Assembly: GCA_944381535.1 (NCBI GenBank)
Contig: CALWLN010000066.1
Location: 1 to 37,778 of the forward strand
Length of the DNA stretch: 37,778 nucleotides
Reading direction: 5' to 3'
From: an uncultured Lachnospiraceae bacterium
GTDB lineage: Bacteria; Bacillota; Clostridia; Lachnospirales; Lachnospiraceae
Shown: in pieces, positions 17,900-25,952 of the stretch
Position numbering within the stretch: the first letter of the stretch is position 1
Layout of the letters: each line of letters starts with the position of its first letter
Position numbers and translations under genes: made by a program
Notes under the pieces: model-generated
What the model was told of the DNA's origin: nothing
The model's database searches: none
The model's input: the letters and a program-made list of their open reading frames with translations, nothing else

Positions 17900-18010
17900 G
17901 GTGTTCTCCTTTTCCATTTCTTCTCACAAAATGTTGGTTCGTAATATAAGTTGGTGCCGTAGGTGCTCTGATTTTTGTATCACGGTACCTGTGCCGGCAG
18001 CAATGTCCGT

Positions 18011-18431
18011 TTACCCGGCAGTTTCTTCCTCTCCCAGGGTAAACGAATTTCCATTTTCATCTCTTACATTTAACTTCAAAATGCCCTGTAGTTCCGGCTC
18101 CTTTTCATTTACGGAGTACTCCGTAACATTCATTTCATATGTTATGCCTGCGTCTGTCCGAATATCTTCAACGGTCCAACGGTATTTGTGAAATGTTATT
18201 TGTCTCCCGTGTCTTGGCGCACAATAGTTCCTTTATTCCTTGAATATCCTTTTCTCTGACGGCCGCAATAATCCCAGCGGCCTCTCTGCGCTGTGCCCTG
18301 GTGTCAAATTTTTCATACGCTTCGGTGACTCTGTCAATAACCTGGCAGCCAGATGTGAACAATATAACTGAAATCAACGAAATTAGGAGAAGCGGTACTT
18401 TTCTTACTTCAAATTGACTCTTTATTTCCAT
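18011..18431 (-). pseudogene. Broken DUF5104-like lipoprotein gene
   Basis: The first frame (18431-18168) encodes a lipoprotein signal with lipobox (ISVILFTSGCQVIDRV, the Cys being the lipidation site) and then AAGIIAAVREKDIQGIKELLCAKTRE, the start of a DUF5104-type domain. It stops at 18168. The remainder of such a domain is found in another frame, running to a stop at 18011: HKYRWTVEDIRTDAGITYEM, then NVTEYSVNEKEPELQGILKL. The join lacks roughly 30-40 residues expected in the family, so I infer a deletion with frameshift rather than a single-base error. It is the third gene of a tightly overlapping operon; its ATG (GGAG 7 bases upstream) lies inside the end of the second gene. Confidence 0.65.
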
Positions 18432-18828
18432 AAAATTTCTCCGCACTGTATGCAGCCCATTTTAAATACATTTCCTGGTAATTCTGTTTAATAAATGCCT
18501 GTATGATATGAATTTCTCTATCGTTGAGAACACCTCTGTCTTGTATAACTGTGTCCCCATTTTCCCGAACAAAAAATTTTGCCGAGCCAGCCTCTGTCAG
18601 CTTTCTGTCACTTGCATGAACATGCATACATTTATTCAGATAATCGCTCACAATCCGTATCTCTATGTCATCCATACTGGTTTCTAACACCTCTCCTTTT
18701 TTAGAAAGAATGACTGCTTTATCCGGACGATTCAAATTAAGTACCCGATAGCCCTCCGTACACTGTGTAAAAGCATACCCATTGACAATCATATCAGCAG
18801 AATCCGCAACTTTTTTTATATCAGTCAT
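18409..18828 (-). CDS. Unknown protein with DUF4160-like C-terminal half
   Basis: 139 residues, not firmly recognised. The C-terminal part has the order seen in DUF4160 proteins: HVHAS (near residue 70), GSAKFFVRENGD, then a helix and QEMYLKW. DUF4160 proteins are commonly encoded beside DUF2442 proteins, and the gene just upstream ends in a DUF2442-like way. The N-terminal half (about 50 residues) is extra. It overlaps the upstream gene by 8 bases and the downstream lipoprotein remnant by about 20, so translation is coupled. Cytoplasmic; no signal peptide. A toxin-antitoxin or immunity role has been guessed for such pairs, but nothing here proves it. Confidence 0.72.
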   Translation of the reverse strand: MTDIKKVADSADMIVNGYAFTQCTEGYRVLNLNRPDKAVILSKKGEVLETSMDDIEIRIVSDYLNKCMHVHASDRKLTEAGSAKFFVRENGDTVIQDRGVLNDREIHIIQAFIKQNYQEMYLKWAAYSAEKFYGNKESI

Positions 18829-19099
18829 ATGCTACCCTCACTTTCTTAATTGGCATCAAAAACTCATCTGGCTCAAAATACAGGTTTTCTAATATGGGAA
18901 TCAAATCAATATATTCTTCTTCCTCTTTATCATTATGTGCGTATTTTGCCGACACCACCAGATACCCATGCTTCCATTCTCTGACTTCCGTATACTTCTC
19001 CAATGAATAAGGCGCTTTGAATCGAATGATATTATTTCCAAATTTAAAAACCGTATAATTTCCTTCACTACTTAGCACGGCCTCATTTACTTCTTTCAT
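18821..19099 (-). CDS. Small unknown protein, DUF2442-like
   Basis: 92 residues, acidic, cytoplasmic. The C-terminus YIDLIPILENLYFEPDEF followed by a VRVAYD end resembles the DUF2442 pattern (a D-L-x-P-L-L segment, then F-x-P and a V-R-V strand). The N-terminus contains VFKFGNNIIRFKAPYS, like the 'nGe..rfD' strand of that family. ATG 19099 was chosen because AGGAGG stands 5 bases before it; the longer frame to 19165 has no family-like sequence. First gene of a three-gene overlapping operon with its own strong promoter. Assignment is by pattern only. Confidence 0.7.
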   Translation of the reverse strand: MKEVNEAVLSSEGNYTVFKFGNNIIRFKAPYSLEKYTEVREWKHGYLVVSAKYAHNDKEEEEYIDLIPILENLYFEPDEFLMPIKKVRVAYD

Positions 19100-19176
19100 A
19101 TGGCCTCCTTTTTCTGACAATGTTATGCGTCCCGTTTTCCAACAGTCTGTTTTACATCCTTGCATATCACATTTTT

Positions 19177-19205
19177 ATTATAAGCTATTCAAAATGCTAA
19201 ATCAA
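19177..19205 (-). promoter_or_regulatory. Promoter of the DUF2442/DUF4160-like operon
   Basis: Minus strand TTGATT (19205-19200), exact 17-base spacer, TATAAT (19182-19177). The predicted start site is about 70 bases before the first ATG. It makes this small operon independent of the XRE gene upstream. Confidence 0.75.
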
Positions 19206-19270
19206 CAGCCGAATAAATGCATTTTCACATTATTTTCAAGGAAACGATTAATGCCGTTTAACAGAATTTT

Positions 19271-20152
19271 CTATAGTTTGCCCCGCATTTTCTTCCAAAA
19301 GAAAATCCCGGATATAAGTCCCGGAATGCCAATCCAAACCAGCATAGCAGCAAGGGATACTGCTTCAAAATCAGAAACAGTAAAGGCCAGTGCCCAATAC
19401 AGAAGAACGGTGGGAAGGGACATATAACCCAGGATTTTATGCGCCAGATTCCACGTTTCTTCGTCCCGCACCGTCCAGGGCAGACGGAGCCCGGTATGTC
19501 TCGAAAAAGGAAGTCTTGGACATAAAAAGCCGCAAAAAAGCATAATGCCGGAGAGCAGCGCTAAGGCCAGTATTTTTCCCCCATGCTGAGATACACGAAT
19601 CCTGGCAATTTCCGAAAAGGCCGCTGCAATGAGACACACAGCCATTATCACAATGTTAAAAACCGTCATCATTTTCAACGCCTTCATTTGAGAGGGTTCC
19701 GTTGCCGTTTCCGTCAACAGTGTGAGATTACGGTATAAAATGATGCCCGCCGCCAGCATGCACAGGCCCACCAGCACAACGGACACAACTTCATTTCCTA
19801 CAAGTAATGCAAGCAGCAAAGCGGCAAAGGAAAGTGACAGAATTAACCCCCGCTTCTTCTCCACCTGCAGCAGCCGCTTCTCTTTTTGATTTTTTTCCGC
19901 AAGCTGCTGATTCAGTCGGGCAAGCTCCTCCGCCAGATCCGACACATTCTGTTCTTCTGTCTCCACCCCCAGCAGCCGGCTCACCGGCACTTCCAGAAGT
20001 TCCGCCATGCGAATCAGCACATCCGCATCCGGTACTGACAGATTGTTTTCCCATTTTGAAACCGTCTGCCTCACCACATGGAGTTTCACAGCCAGTTCCT
20101 CCTGGCTCATATGTTTTTCTTTTCGTATAATTTGAATATTTTCGCCAATCAT
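19271..20152 (-). CDS. XRE regulator fused to an SdpI-like membrane domain
   Basis: Residues 1-60 are an XRE helix-turn-helix (QEELAVKLHVVRQTVSKWEN). Residues 65-100 are charged and probably coiled coil. From 104 on there are about six membrane helices. Residues 212-240 carry PRLPFSRHTGLRLPWTVRDE followed by ETWNLAHK, the core motif of the SdpI family; SdpI of B. subtilis is both an immunity protein to the SdpC toxin and a signal transducer that sequesters a repressor. A single protein with both domains could sense membrane events and bind DNA. AAAGGAG lies 10 bases before the start. It is downstream of a truncated Nudix gene and, with the transglutaminase gene, may form one operon. Confidence 0.86.
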   Translation of the reverse strand: MIGENIQIIRKEKHMSQEELAVKLHVVRQTVSKWENNLSVPDADVLIRMAELLEVPVSRLLGVETEEQNVSDLAEELARLNQQLAEKNQKEKRLLQVEKKRGLILSLSFAALLLALLVGNEVVSVVLVGLCMLAAGIILYRNLTLLTETATEPSQMKALKMMTVFNIVIMAVCLIAAAFSEIARIRVSQHGGKILALALLSGIMLFCGFLCPRLPFSRHTGLRLPWTVRDEETWNLAHKILGYMSLPTVLLYWALAFTVSDFEAVSLAAMLVWIGIPGLISGIFFWKKMRGKL

Positions 20153-20214
20153 GCTTACACGCTCCTTTCACCGCCATTGTATGCAGGCAGGAGCAAAAAG
20201 ACAAGCAACGGAAT

Positions 20215-20508
20215 TTAACATTTGATTTTCTCATACGGACAAAAGAATTCAATTCCCGTTTTCATCTTTCTCGTATCGTTCTGAAACTGCTTGACACCGC
20301 ACAACTTCAAATTACGGACCATAAGCCCTGTCTCCTCTTTTACTTCCCGGATGGCGCAGGCTACAAAGGATTCCTCCGGCTCCACATGCCCTCCCGGAAA
20401 TTGGACACCGGTCCAACTGGATTCTGTTTTATCCTGAACCAGAATATTCCCATTTTCATCATATACCATGACCATGCAGGTCAGTTCACATTGTTCTCTA
20501 ATTGCCAT
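20215..20508 (-). CDS. Nudix hydrolase, short
   Basis: Contains a complete Nudix box, GGHVEPEESFVACAIREVKEETGL (shown here as two parts: GGHVEPEESFVACA and IREVKEETGL), from residues about 39 to 62, after a typical first strand. Such enzymes hydrolyse nucleoside diphosphates linked to another group. The protein stops at residue 97 (CPYEKIKC), whereas MutT/YtkD-like relatives run to about 135-155 residues, so the last strands and helix are missing. The other frames after the stop do not restore them. It may be a truncated or decaying gene. AAGGAG is 8 bases before the start, and the transglutaminase gene ends 15 bases upstream. Confidence 0.72.
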   Translation of the reverse strand: MAIREQCELTCMVMVYDENGNILVQDKTESSWTGVQFPGGHVEPEESFVACAIREVKEETGLMVRNLKLCGVKQFQNDTRKMKTGIEFFCPYEKIKC

Positions 20509-20523
20509 TTCAAACTCCTTCTG

Positions 20524-21741
20524 CTACTGAATATCCGGATATTTCTCCCTGTCATAATTGTGGGAATCATTGTGGTTCTCCGAATATTCCATGAGCTGCT
20601 CGTCCGTCCAGTAAAAAATATAGGTCCCCTCCATACGACCGTTGCAACAATCATAATGATACCATCCTTCTCCCAGATCAATAAGATTCCAATAATGACT
20701 GGTGTAAGCCGGAATCTTCTCGATATCCATATTTTTAATGCCTGCTCTGGTCAGAAGACATTTTGCAGTCATGGCATACACAAAGCAATCCCCGGAATAT
20801 TCCGCCAACCCATGATATGCGCCCTGCACCCAGTTGGTCTTGGGCGTTCCGTTTTTATAATGAATATCATGAACCCACCAGAAAATAGCCTCGGCTTTCT
20901 CATATTCCGTCATATCCTCGGTGAGAATTTCCGCCAAAACTTCATCCGCCATCTTATTCACAAGCTCCTCGGTGGCATTTTCCGCACTGGGCGGTTCTAC
21001 GTGAAGCACCGTAATGACCTCGGTGGTGTTTCCTGCCTTATCTGTTGCCAGATACCGAACCGTATAATCTCCCACCTCATCCAGATTCACTTCACTGTTG
21101 TCAATGACAATCTGCACGTCCTCGTCATGGTTATCTGTGACGGTAACGCCTCTTTTATAGGATACGCTTGTGCCGGCCGGAATAGTCTGTTCCGTCACCC
21201 CGGTGATGACCGGCGGCTCCGTATCTTTTACGACCGTTACCTCCGTATCCACGCCCGTAGTGTTTCCGCCAAGGTCCGTCACCTCCAGCGTAACCTTATG
21301 TACCCCTGCCACTGTAAAATCCGGCATTTCCGCAAAGACGACCTGTGTTGGCGTCTCATCCTCTACCGCTACGATCAGATCTTCCGGCTCCAAAGTCTCA
21401 TCATCGAATATTTCCGCAGTTCTGACCTCCACTCTGGGCGCCACCGTATCTACTACATGTAGTACGGAGCTCCACTCTTTACCATACACATTGATCGTCA
21501 CCGGATAATCCGCTACTGTATGCATATTTATAGAATCATCAAGTCCCTCTGTCAGTTCATACCTCTTATACTCCTGTAGCAAAAAGTCGGAAGCCTCCGG
21601 CATTTCGCTTCCCGCTTCCACAGTCAACGCCTCTTTCAACTTATCCTTGACAAACAGGAAATTCGCCACGACAATAAAAATAACGATCAACACAAATATT
21701 AACATGGTGATGACTGTTACTTTCGCTTTCTTTCGCCCCAA
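20524..21741 (-). CDS. Membrane-anchored transglutaminase-like protein with Ig-type domains
   Basis: Predicted surface protein. An N-terminal anchor (residues about 8-30, VTVITMLIFVLIVIFIVVAN) is followed by two or more DUF5011-type Ig-like modules (DTVAPRVEV..., DTEPPVITGVTEQTIPAGTS... GDYTVRYLATDKAGNTTEV) and a C-terminal transglutaminase-like domain with its triad: Cys319 in SGDCFVYA, His349 in SHYWNLID and Asp364 in YHYDCC. It could crosslink or cleave wall-associated proteins. I chose a TTG start at 21741 with AAGGAG upstream. The ATG at 21786 lies inside the -10 box of the promoter and has no ribosome site, so it cannot be the start. Confidence 0.85.
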   Translation of the reverse strand: MGRKKAKVTVITMLIFVLIVIFIVVANFLFVKDKLKEALTVEAGSEMPEASDFLLQEYKRYELTEGLDDSINMHTVADYPVTINVYGKEWSSVLHVVDTVAPRVEVRTAEIFDDETLEPEDLIVAVEDETPTQVVFAEMPDFTVAGVHKVTLEVTDLGGNTTGVDTEVTVVKDTEPPVITGVTEQTIPAGTSVSYKRGVTVTDNHDEDVQIVIDNSEVNLDEVGDYTVRYLATDKAGNTTEVITVLHVEPPSAENATEELVNKMADEVLAEILTEDMTEYEKAEAIFWWVHDIHYKNGTPKTNWVQGAYHGLAEYSGDCFVYAMTAKCLLTRAGIKNMDIEKIPAYTSHYWNLIDLGEGWYHYDCCNGRMEGTYIFYWTDEQLMEYSENHNDSHNYDREKYPDIQ

Positions 21742-21781
21742 ATCATTGTCACTCCTTCGTGCATATGCAACTCCTGGGGTA

Positions 21782-21810
21782 ATCATACCATAATTTGGTA
21801 ATTATTACAA
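21782..21810 (-). promoter_or_regulatory. Promoter of the transglutaminase-like gene
   Basis: Minus strand TTGTAA (21810-21805), 17-base spacer, TATGAT (21787-21782). The -35 lies in the left arm of a perfect 11-base inverted repeat. Confidence 0.6.
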
Positions 21811-21833
21811 TCTCTTTATGTCTTGTAATAATT
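21800..21833. promoter_or_regulatory. Inverted repeat overlapping a -35 box, possible operator
   Basis: AATTATTACAA (21800-21810) and TTGTAATAATT (21823-21833) are perfect 11-base arms with a 12-base spacer, about two helical turns centre to centre. This is what a dimeric repressor site looks like; a hairpin role is also possible. The stretch 21834-21973 holds only a weak GGAG...CTCC repeat near 21930 and no gene. Confidence 0.5.
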
Positions 21834-21973
21834 GTGAAACATTTCGAATCAGATCATCCTGGTGGGAAATCGAACTTGTCCAGTTACCCATTAACAATAT
21901 AACGCTGGAACGCAAAATATAAAAAAGAAACAGGAGCCTAATGAAAGACTCCTTAATACCACTTCAATGTTCT

Positions 21974-22507
21974 TTATTCAATCCTGATTCTTAAATCTCC
22001 ATCATAAATTCCTACCGGAATATCCTCGGTAAAATCATACACATTTACCTCATCCTGCTTAAATTGGTAGACCATTACCCGATTTTTCTCCGAATCCACA
22101 ATCCAATATTCCTTAACGCCTGCTGTACGATATTTAAACAGCTTTGTAAAATAATCCATTTGTTTACTGCTGGGAGAAACAATCTCGATCACCCAATCAG
22201 GCGCGCCATTACAGCCCCGGTCATCCAATTTAGATTTGTCGCAAATCACGGAAATATCCGGTTCCACATAGTTTCGGTCATCTGCATTCAAAAATACCGC
22301 AAAAGGTGCCGGAAATACTTCGCAGTCACCCTTCTTTCTTGAAATATATTCAAATATTGTTCCATGTAAAAGCGACACAAGTCTCTGATGTCTCATTCCA
22401 GGCGGAGCCATCATATACATTTCTCCGTCAATTAATTCGGCTCTCGTTCCATCCGGCAAAGCATAAATATCATCAATCGTATAGGTCTTTTCTTGTGGTA
22501 ATGCCAT
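21974..22507 (-). CDS. Uma2 family endonuclease-like protein (DUF820)
   Basis: 177 residues of the PD-(D/E)XK-type Uma2 fold. YTIDDIYALPDGTRAELIDGE is the family N-terminus (written with its E-LIDGE strand), and the catalytic core is EPDISVICD (near residue 95), DWVIEIVSPSS (near 113) and KEYWIVD (near 137). The family is abundant in cyanobacteria and Firmicutes and is often tied to mobile DNA, but its physiological role is unknown. GAAAGGAG lies 8 bases before the start. It is monocistronic with an extended -10 promoter. Confidence 0.88.
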   Translation of the reverse strand: MALPQEKTYTIDDIYALPDGTRAELIDGEMYMMAPPGMRHQRLVSLLHGTIFEYISRKKGDCEVFPAPFAVFLNADDRNYVEPDISVICDKSKLDDRGCNGAPDWVIEIVSPSSKQMDYFTKLFKYRTAGVKEYWIVDSEKNRVMVYQFKQDEVNVYDFTEDIPVGIYDGDLRIRIE

Positions 22508-22528
22508 AAAACATCACTCCTTTCCTGG

Positions 22529-22537
22529 ATTATATCA
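22529..22537 (-). promoter_or_regulatory. Extended -10 promoter of the Uma2 gene
   Basis: Minus strand TGATATAAT (22537-22529), a TG-N-TATAAT extended -10, with no strong -35. It lies 22 bases upstream of the ATG, so the leader is very short. Confidence 0.5.
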
Positions 22538-22599
22538 TAGAATGATTTCTTTTACCAGAAGATATCTTTTTTGTAATATAAGGGGTGCTACCTATAATA

Positions 22600-24132
22600 T
22601 TAAGTATTATACCACTGTGCCTGAGCATGATACATTCTTGCGTACAATCCGTTCTTCCGCATCAGTTCTGCATGGCTGCCGTCCTCCACGATCCGTCCCT
22701 CATCAAATACAAGTATCCGGTCTACGATCTTTGAAATTCCTAAACGGTGGGAGATAAATATGGTAGTCTTGTCCTTCGTCAGTTCTGCAAAACGCTGATA
22801 CAAATCTGCCTCGGCAATGGGGTCCAATGCGGCTGTCGGTTCGTCCAATATCATAATCTTCGCGTTATCCCGGTAGGCCGCCCTTGTGATCGCAATCCTC
22901 TGCCACTCCCCGCCGGACAGATTATTCCCCTTGTCGCTCAAAGAGCCCACAACCTCATGCAATCCCCCAGGCTGCTTCTCTATAAAGGAATACGCGCCCG
23001 TTTTTTGCGCCAATTCCAGAATGGCTTCCTCATCTACCCGCTTATCCCGATCTGAAATGGTAATATTTCCAAGTATCTCCATCTCGTATCTTGCAAAATT
23101 CTGAAAAATAGCAGAGATATTTCTTCTGCATTCACTCAAATGTTCCTGAATCTTCCTGCCACCTATACGAACACATCCCTGTTCCTGTTCATAAAGTCCC
23201 AATAACAGATTCACAAACGTGGTCTTTCCGGAGCCGTTTTCTCCAACAATCGCAACCTTTTCCCCCTTCCTGATCCTGACACAGATATCCTGTAATGCCG
23301 GTTTGTCTGTACCGGAATAGGTAAAATCTACGTGTTCATATTCTATGGTGGAATCCTCTATGGGCTCTTCCTTTTCATCCTCCTCTTGTTTCAGTTCCGT
23401 CAGTTCAAAGAAATCCTGCATATATTTGACATCACTGAAAAACTGTGTCATTCCTACAAACAGCTTTGTGGTATGCGTCTGAAATTCTCCGGCAATGCTT
23501 ATGACCAGTGTAAAGGTACCAAGTTGCGCGCCAGGGGTTTCAAATATCTGTCCGGCAACGATCAACAACAGAAAAATGTACACACAGCTTCTGAGAAAAT
23601 CCGCAAGCAAATTAAAGGCCACATGCTTTTTCGTCATTTTATTTTTAATTACAATGTATCTGTCCGCGGTATTTCTCCATTTTCTCTTCAGAAAGTCAAA
23701 AAGCCCCAGGAACCGCACTTCATTCAGAGAATACGGCGCGCAGCATTCCTGAAACTGGTGAATCACCAATGCCCCCTCTTTCATCCACTTTGTTTTATGC
23801 ACATATTCCTCATCCTTCTGCAGATTTGCGAGAATGACAGCCGGAAGGGTAGTCACCAGCAAAACGATTACGATCCACATAGAAACCCGTGCCAGGACCA
23901 CCAGCATGGAGCAAAATGTAATCAGATTCTGTACCATACTTACAATACTCCCCATACTGCCTGCCACCTTTCTCCCGCTCTCTGTCTTTGCAAAAGCAAT
24001 CTTGCTGCGGAAATCATCCTGATTGTCCACATACGCATACTGCACCTTACCGGCGCAGCGCATGATCGTCTCCTTGATATATTCCTGAATATCGATGGCC
24101 GTATAATCATATAGAAATGTGAGTGTATAAAT
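22600..24132 (-). pseudogene. 5'-truncated ABC exporter (fused membrane and ATPase domains)
   Basis: The ATPase half is complete: Walker A GENGSGKTTF, Q-loop AIFQNFARYEMEILGNI, signature LSGGEWQR, Walker B IMILDEPTAALD and H-loop FISHRLG. The membrane half retains about four helices only. The open frame begins at 24132, directly after an in-frame TAA, and enters mid-domain (YDYTAIDIQEYIKETI, then MRCAGKVQYAYVDNQDDF). Family members run to about 580-620 residues, so some 80-120 N-terminal residues are lost. The break point coincides with the end of a 69-base inverted-repeat element. An internal ATG at 24063 has a chance AAGGAG 6 bases upstream and could yield a 487-residue fragment, but without its full membrane domain it is unlikely to transport. 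Confidence 0.7.
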
Positions 24133-24201
24133 TTAAGTGTAGGAATAGTATAGGAGTGGCCCTCTATTTATCATAAAAAGCCACTCCTTTATCACACTTA
24201 A
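24133..24201. repeat. 69-base inverted-repeat element at the ABC gene break point
   Basis: Outer arms TTAAGTGT (24133-24140) and ACACTTAA (24194-24201) and inner arms GGAGTGGC (24153-24160) and GCCACTCC (24180-24187) are perfectly complementary. The middle is AT-rich. The inner hairpin could act as a weak terminator for the GGGtGRT gene ending at 24236, but no U run follows on the minus strand. The outer edge abuts the exact point where the ABC exporter frame is lost. Confidence 0.55.
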
Positions 24202-24235
24202 TCGCTTTTAAAAGCCCTTGATTTTACTGGATTTC

Positions 24236-25246
24236 TTAAAACTTCCCAGCTTTAGCCGCTTCCTCGATGGAAACCGCAACCGCCACGGTCATACCCACCA
24301 TGGGGTTGTTGCCTGCGCCGATAAGTCCCATCATCTCCACGTGAGCCGGTACGGAGGAGGATCCTGCAAACTGAGCGTCAGAGTGCATACGTCCCATGGT
24401 ATCGGTCATGCCGTAGGAAGCGGGGCCGGCTGCCATGTTGTCCGGGTGAAGGGTACGTCCAGTACCGCCACCGGAAGCAACGGAGAAGTATTTCTTGTCC
24501 TGCTCGATACATTCCTTCTTGTAGGTGCCTGCAACGGGATGCTGGAACCGGGTGGGGTTGGTGGAGTTACCGGTGATGGAAACGTCAACGCCCTCCTTGT
24601 GCATGATGGCAACGCCCTCGGTTACGTCATTTGCGCCGTAGCAATTTACCTTGGAGCGCAGTCCGTCAGAGTAGGACTTGCGGAATACTTCCTTCACTTC
24701 GCCGGTGTAATAGTCCATCTCGGTCTCCACATAGGTAAAGCCGTTGATACGGGAAATGATCTGTGCGGCGTCTTTTCCAAGACCGTTTAAGATAACCCGA
24801 AGAGGTTTCTTACGAACCTTGTTGGCCTTCTCCGCAATACCGATTGCTCCCTCTGCCGCAGCGAAGGACTCGTGGCCTGCCAGGAAACAGAAACATTCGG
24901 TGGACTCTTCCAGAAGCATTTTTCCTAAGTTACCGTGTCCCAGTCCTACCTTACGCTGGTCTGCCACGGAGCCGGGGATACAGAACGCCTGCAGGCCCTC
25001 TCCGATGGCGGCCGCAGCGTCAGCGGCTCTGGTGCAGCCCTTCTTGATGGCGATGGCTGCGCCTGTGATGTATGCCCAGCATGCATTTTCAAAACAGATG
25101 GGCTGGATTCCCTTAATCATGTCGTAAACGTTAAGGCCCGCATCCTTGGTGATTTTCTCAGCTTCCTCCAGAGAAGCAATTCCATAGCTATTTAAAACGG
25201 AATTGATTTTGTCAATTCTTCTTTCATATGATTCGAACAATGCCAT
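24236..25246 (-). CDS. GGGtGRT family protein
   Basis: 336 residues. It carries the family-naming motif GGGTGRTLHPDNMAAGPA (near residue 260) and the N-terminal MALFESYERRIDKIN. Other conserved-looking blocks are GHGNLGKMLLEEST and LAGHESFAAAEGA, and there are several cysteines in the first half (FENACWAY, GCTRAAD, FCIPGSV, ECFCFLAGH). No transport or membrane segments. The family is common in anaerobic Clostridia and its biochemical role is unknown. It lies 13 bases after the IscU-like scaffold gene and has AAGGAGG upstream, so the two are made together, which suggests Fe-S chemistry. Confidence 0.88.
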   Translation of the reverse strand: MALFESYERRIDKINSVLNSYGIASLEEAEKITKDAGLNVYDMIKGIQPICFENACWAYITGAAIAIKKGCTRAADAAAAIGEGLQAFCIPGSVADQRKVGLGHGNLGKMLLEESTECFCFLAGHESFAAAEGAIGIAEKANKVRKKPLRVILNGLGKDAAQIISRINGFTYVETEMDYYTGEVKEVFRKSYSDGLRSKVNCYGANDVTEGVAIMHKEGVDVSITGNSTNPTRFQHPVAGTYKKECIEQDKKYFSVASGGGTGRTLHPDNMAAGPASYGMTDTMGRMHSDAQFAGSSSVPAHVEMMGLIGAGNNPMVGMTVAVAVSIEEAAKAGKF

Positions 25247-25259
25247 TTCTTTTTCCTCC

Positions 25260-25952
25260 TTATTCTGCTCTCGGGTCGATAATCTTCACTGCGTCCTCAA
25301 CGCGGCCGTACTGGCCCTTTGCCTTTTCCCATGCAGTGTTGGGGTCATCGCCTTTTTTGATGAAATCGGTCATTTTGCCAAGGCTTACGAACTGGTAGCC
25401 GATGATTTCATCATCTTTGTCCAGAGCGATTCCGGTTACATAGCCTTCTGCCATTTCCAGATAACGAGGTCCTTTTTTCAGTGTTCCGTACATGGTTCCA
25501 ACCTGGGAACGCAGGCCCTTGCCCAAATCCTCCAGACCGGCTCCCACAGGAAGTCCGTCCTCAGAAAACGCACTCTGGGTTCTGCCGTAAAGAATCTGCA
25601 GTGCCAGTTCACGCATGGCGGTGTTAATGGCGTCGCATACCAAGTCGGTATTCATGGCCTCAATAAGCGTTCTGCCGGGAAGAATCTCGGCGGCCATAGC
25701 TGCGGAGTGGGTCATGCCGGAGCAGCCGATGGTCTCAACCAAGGCTTCCTGAATGATACCGTCTTTTACATTTAAAGTCAGCTTGCAGGCGCCCTGCTGA
25801 GGCGCGCACCAGCCCACGCCGTGGGTCAAGCCGTTGATGTCCTTTACTTCTTTTACCTTCGTCCATTTTCCCTCCTGGGGAATGGGTGCGCAGCCGTGGT
25901 TGACGCCCTGTGCTACCGGACACATTGTTTCAACTTCATGGGAATAAATCAT
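25260..25952 (-). CDS. IscU/NifU-like iron-sulfur scaffold partner of the GGGtGRT protein
   Basis: 230 residues. The core resembles IscU/NifU N-terminal scaffolds: VETIGCSGMTHSAAMAAEIL (Cys77) matches the first cluster-ligand loop, and VCDAINTAM (Cys106) the last. It has additional cysteines at 11, 21, 49 and 56 in a long N-terminal extension (MCPVAQGVNHGCAP, GWCAPQQGAC), absent from housekeeping IscU. It is about 100 residues longer than IscU. First gene of a two-gene unit with the GGGtGRT protein. AAAGGAG is 8 bases before the start. It may load or hold a cluster for its partner. Confidence 0.83.
   Translation of the reverse strand: MIYSHEVETMCPVAQGVNHGCAPIPQEGKWTKVKEVKDINGLTHGVGWCAPQQGACKLTLNVKDGIIQEALVETIGCSGMTHSAAMAAEILPGRTLIEAMNTDLVCDAINTAMRELALQILYGRTQSAFSEDGLPVGAGLEDLGKGLRSQVGTMYGTLKKGPRYLEMAEGYVTGIALDKDDEIIGYQFVSLGKMTDFIKKGDDPNTAWEKAKGQYGRVEDAVKIIDPRAE

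Noticed and set aside
20386-21462. 358-residue plus-strand ORF
   Set aside because: Antisense to the transglutaminase-like gene, whose catalytic triad and Ig-like modules are clear.
24063-24063. ATG with AAGGAG as a true start of the ABC exporter
   Set aside because: The ribosome-site-like bases code for K-E in a frame that continues upstream with membrane-domain-like residues; the N-terminal helices would be missing.
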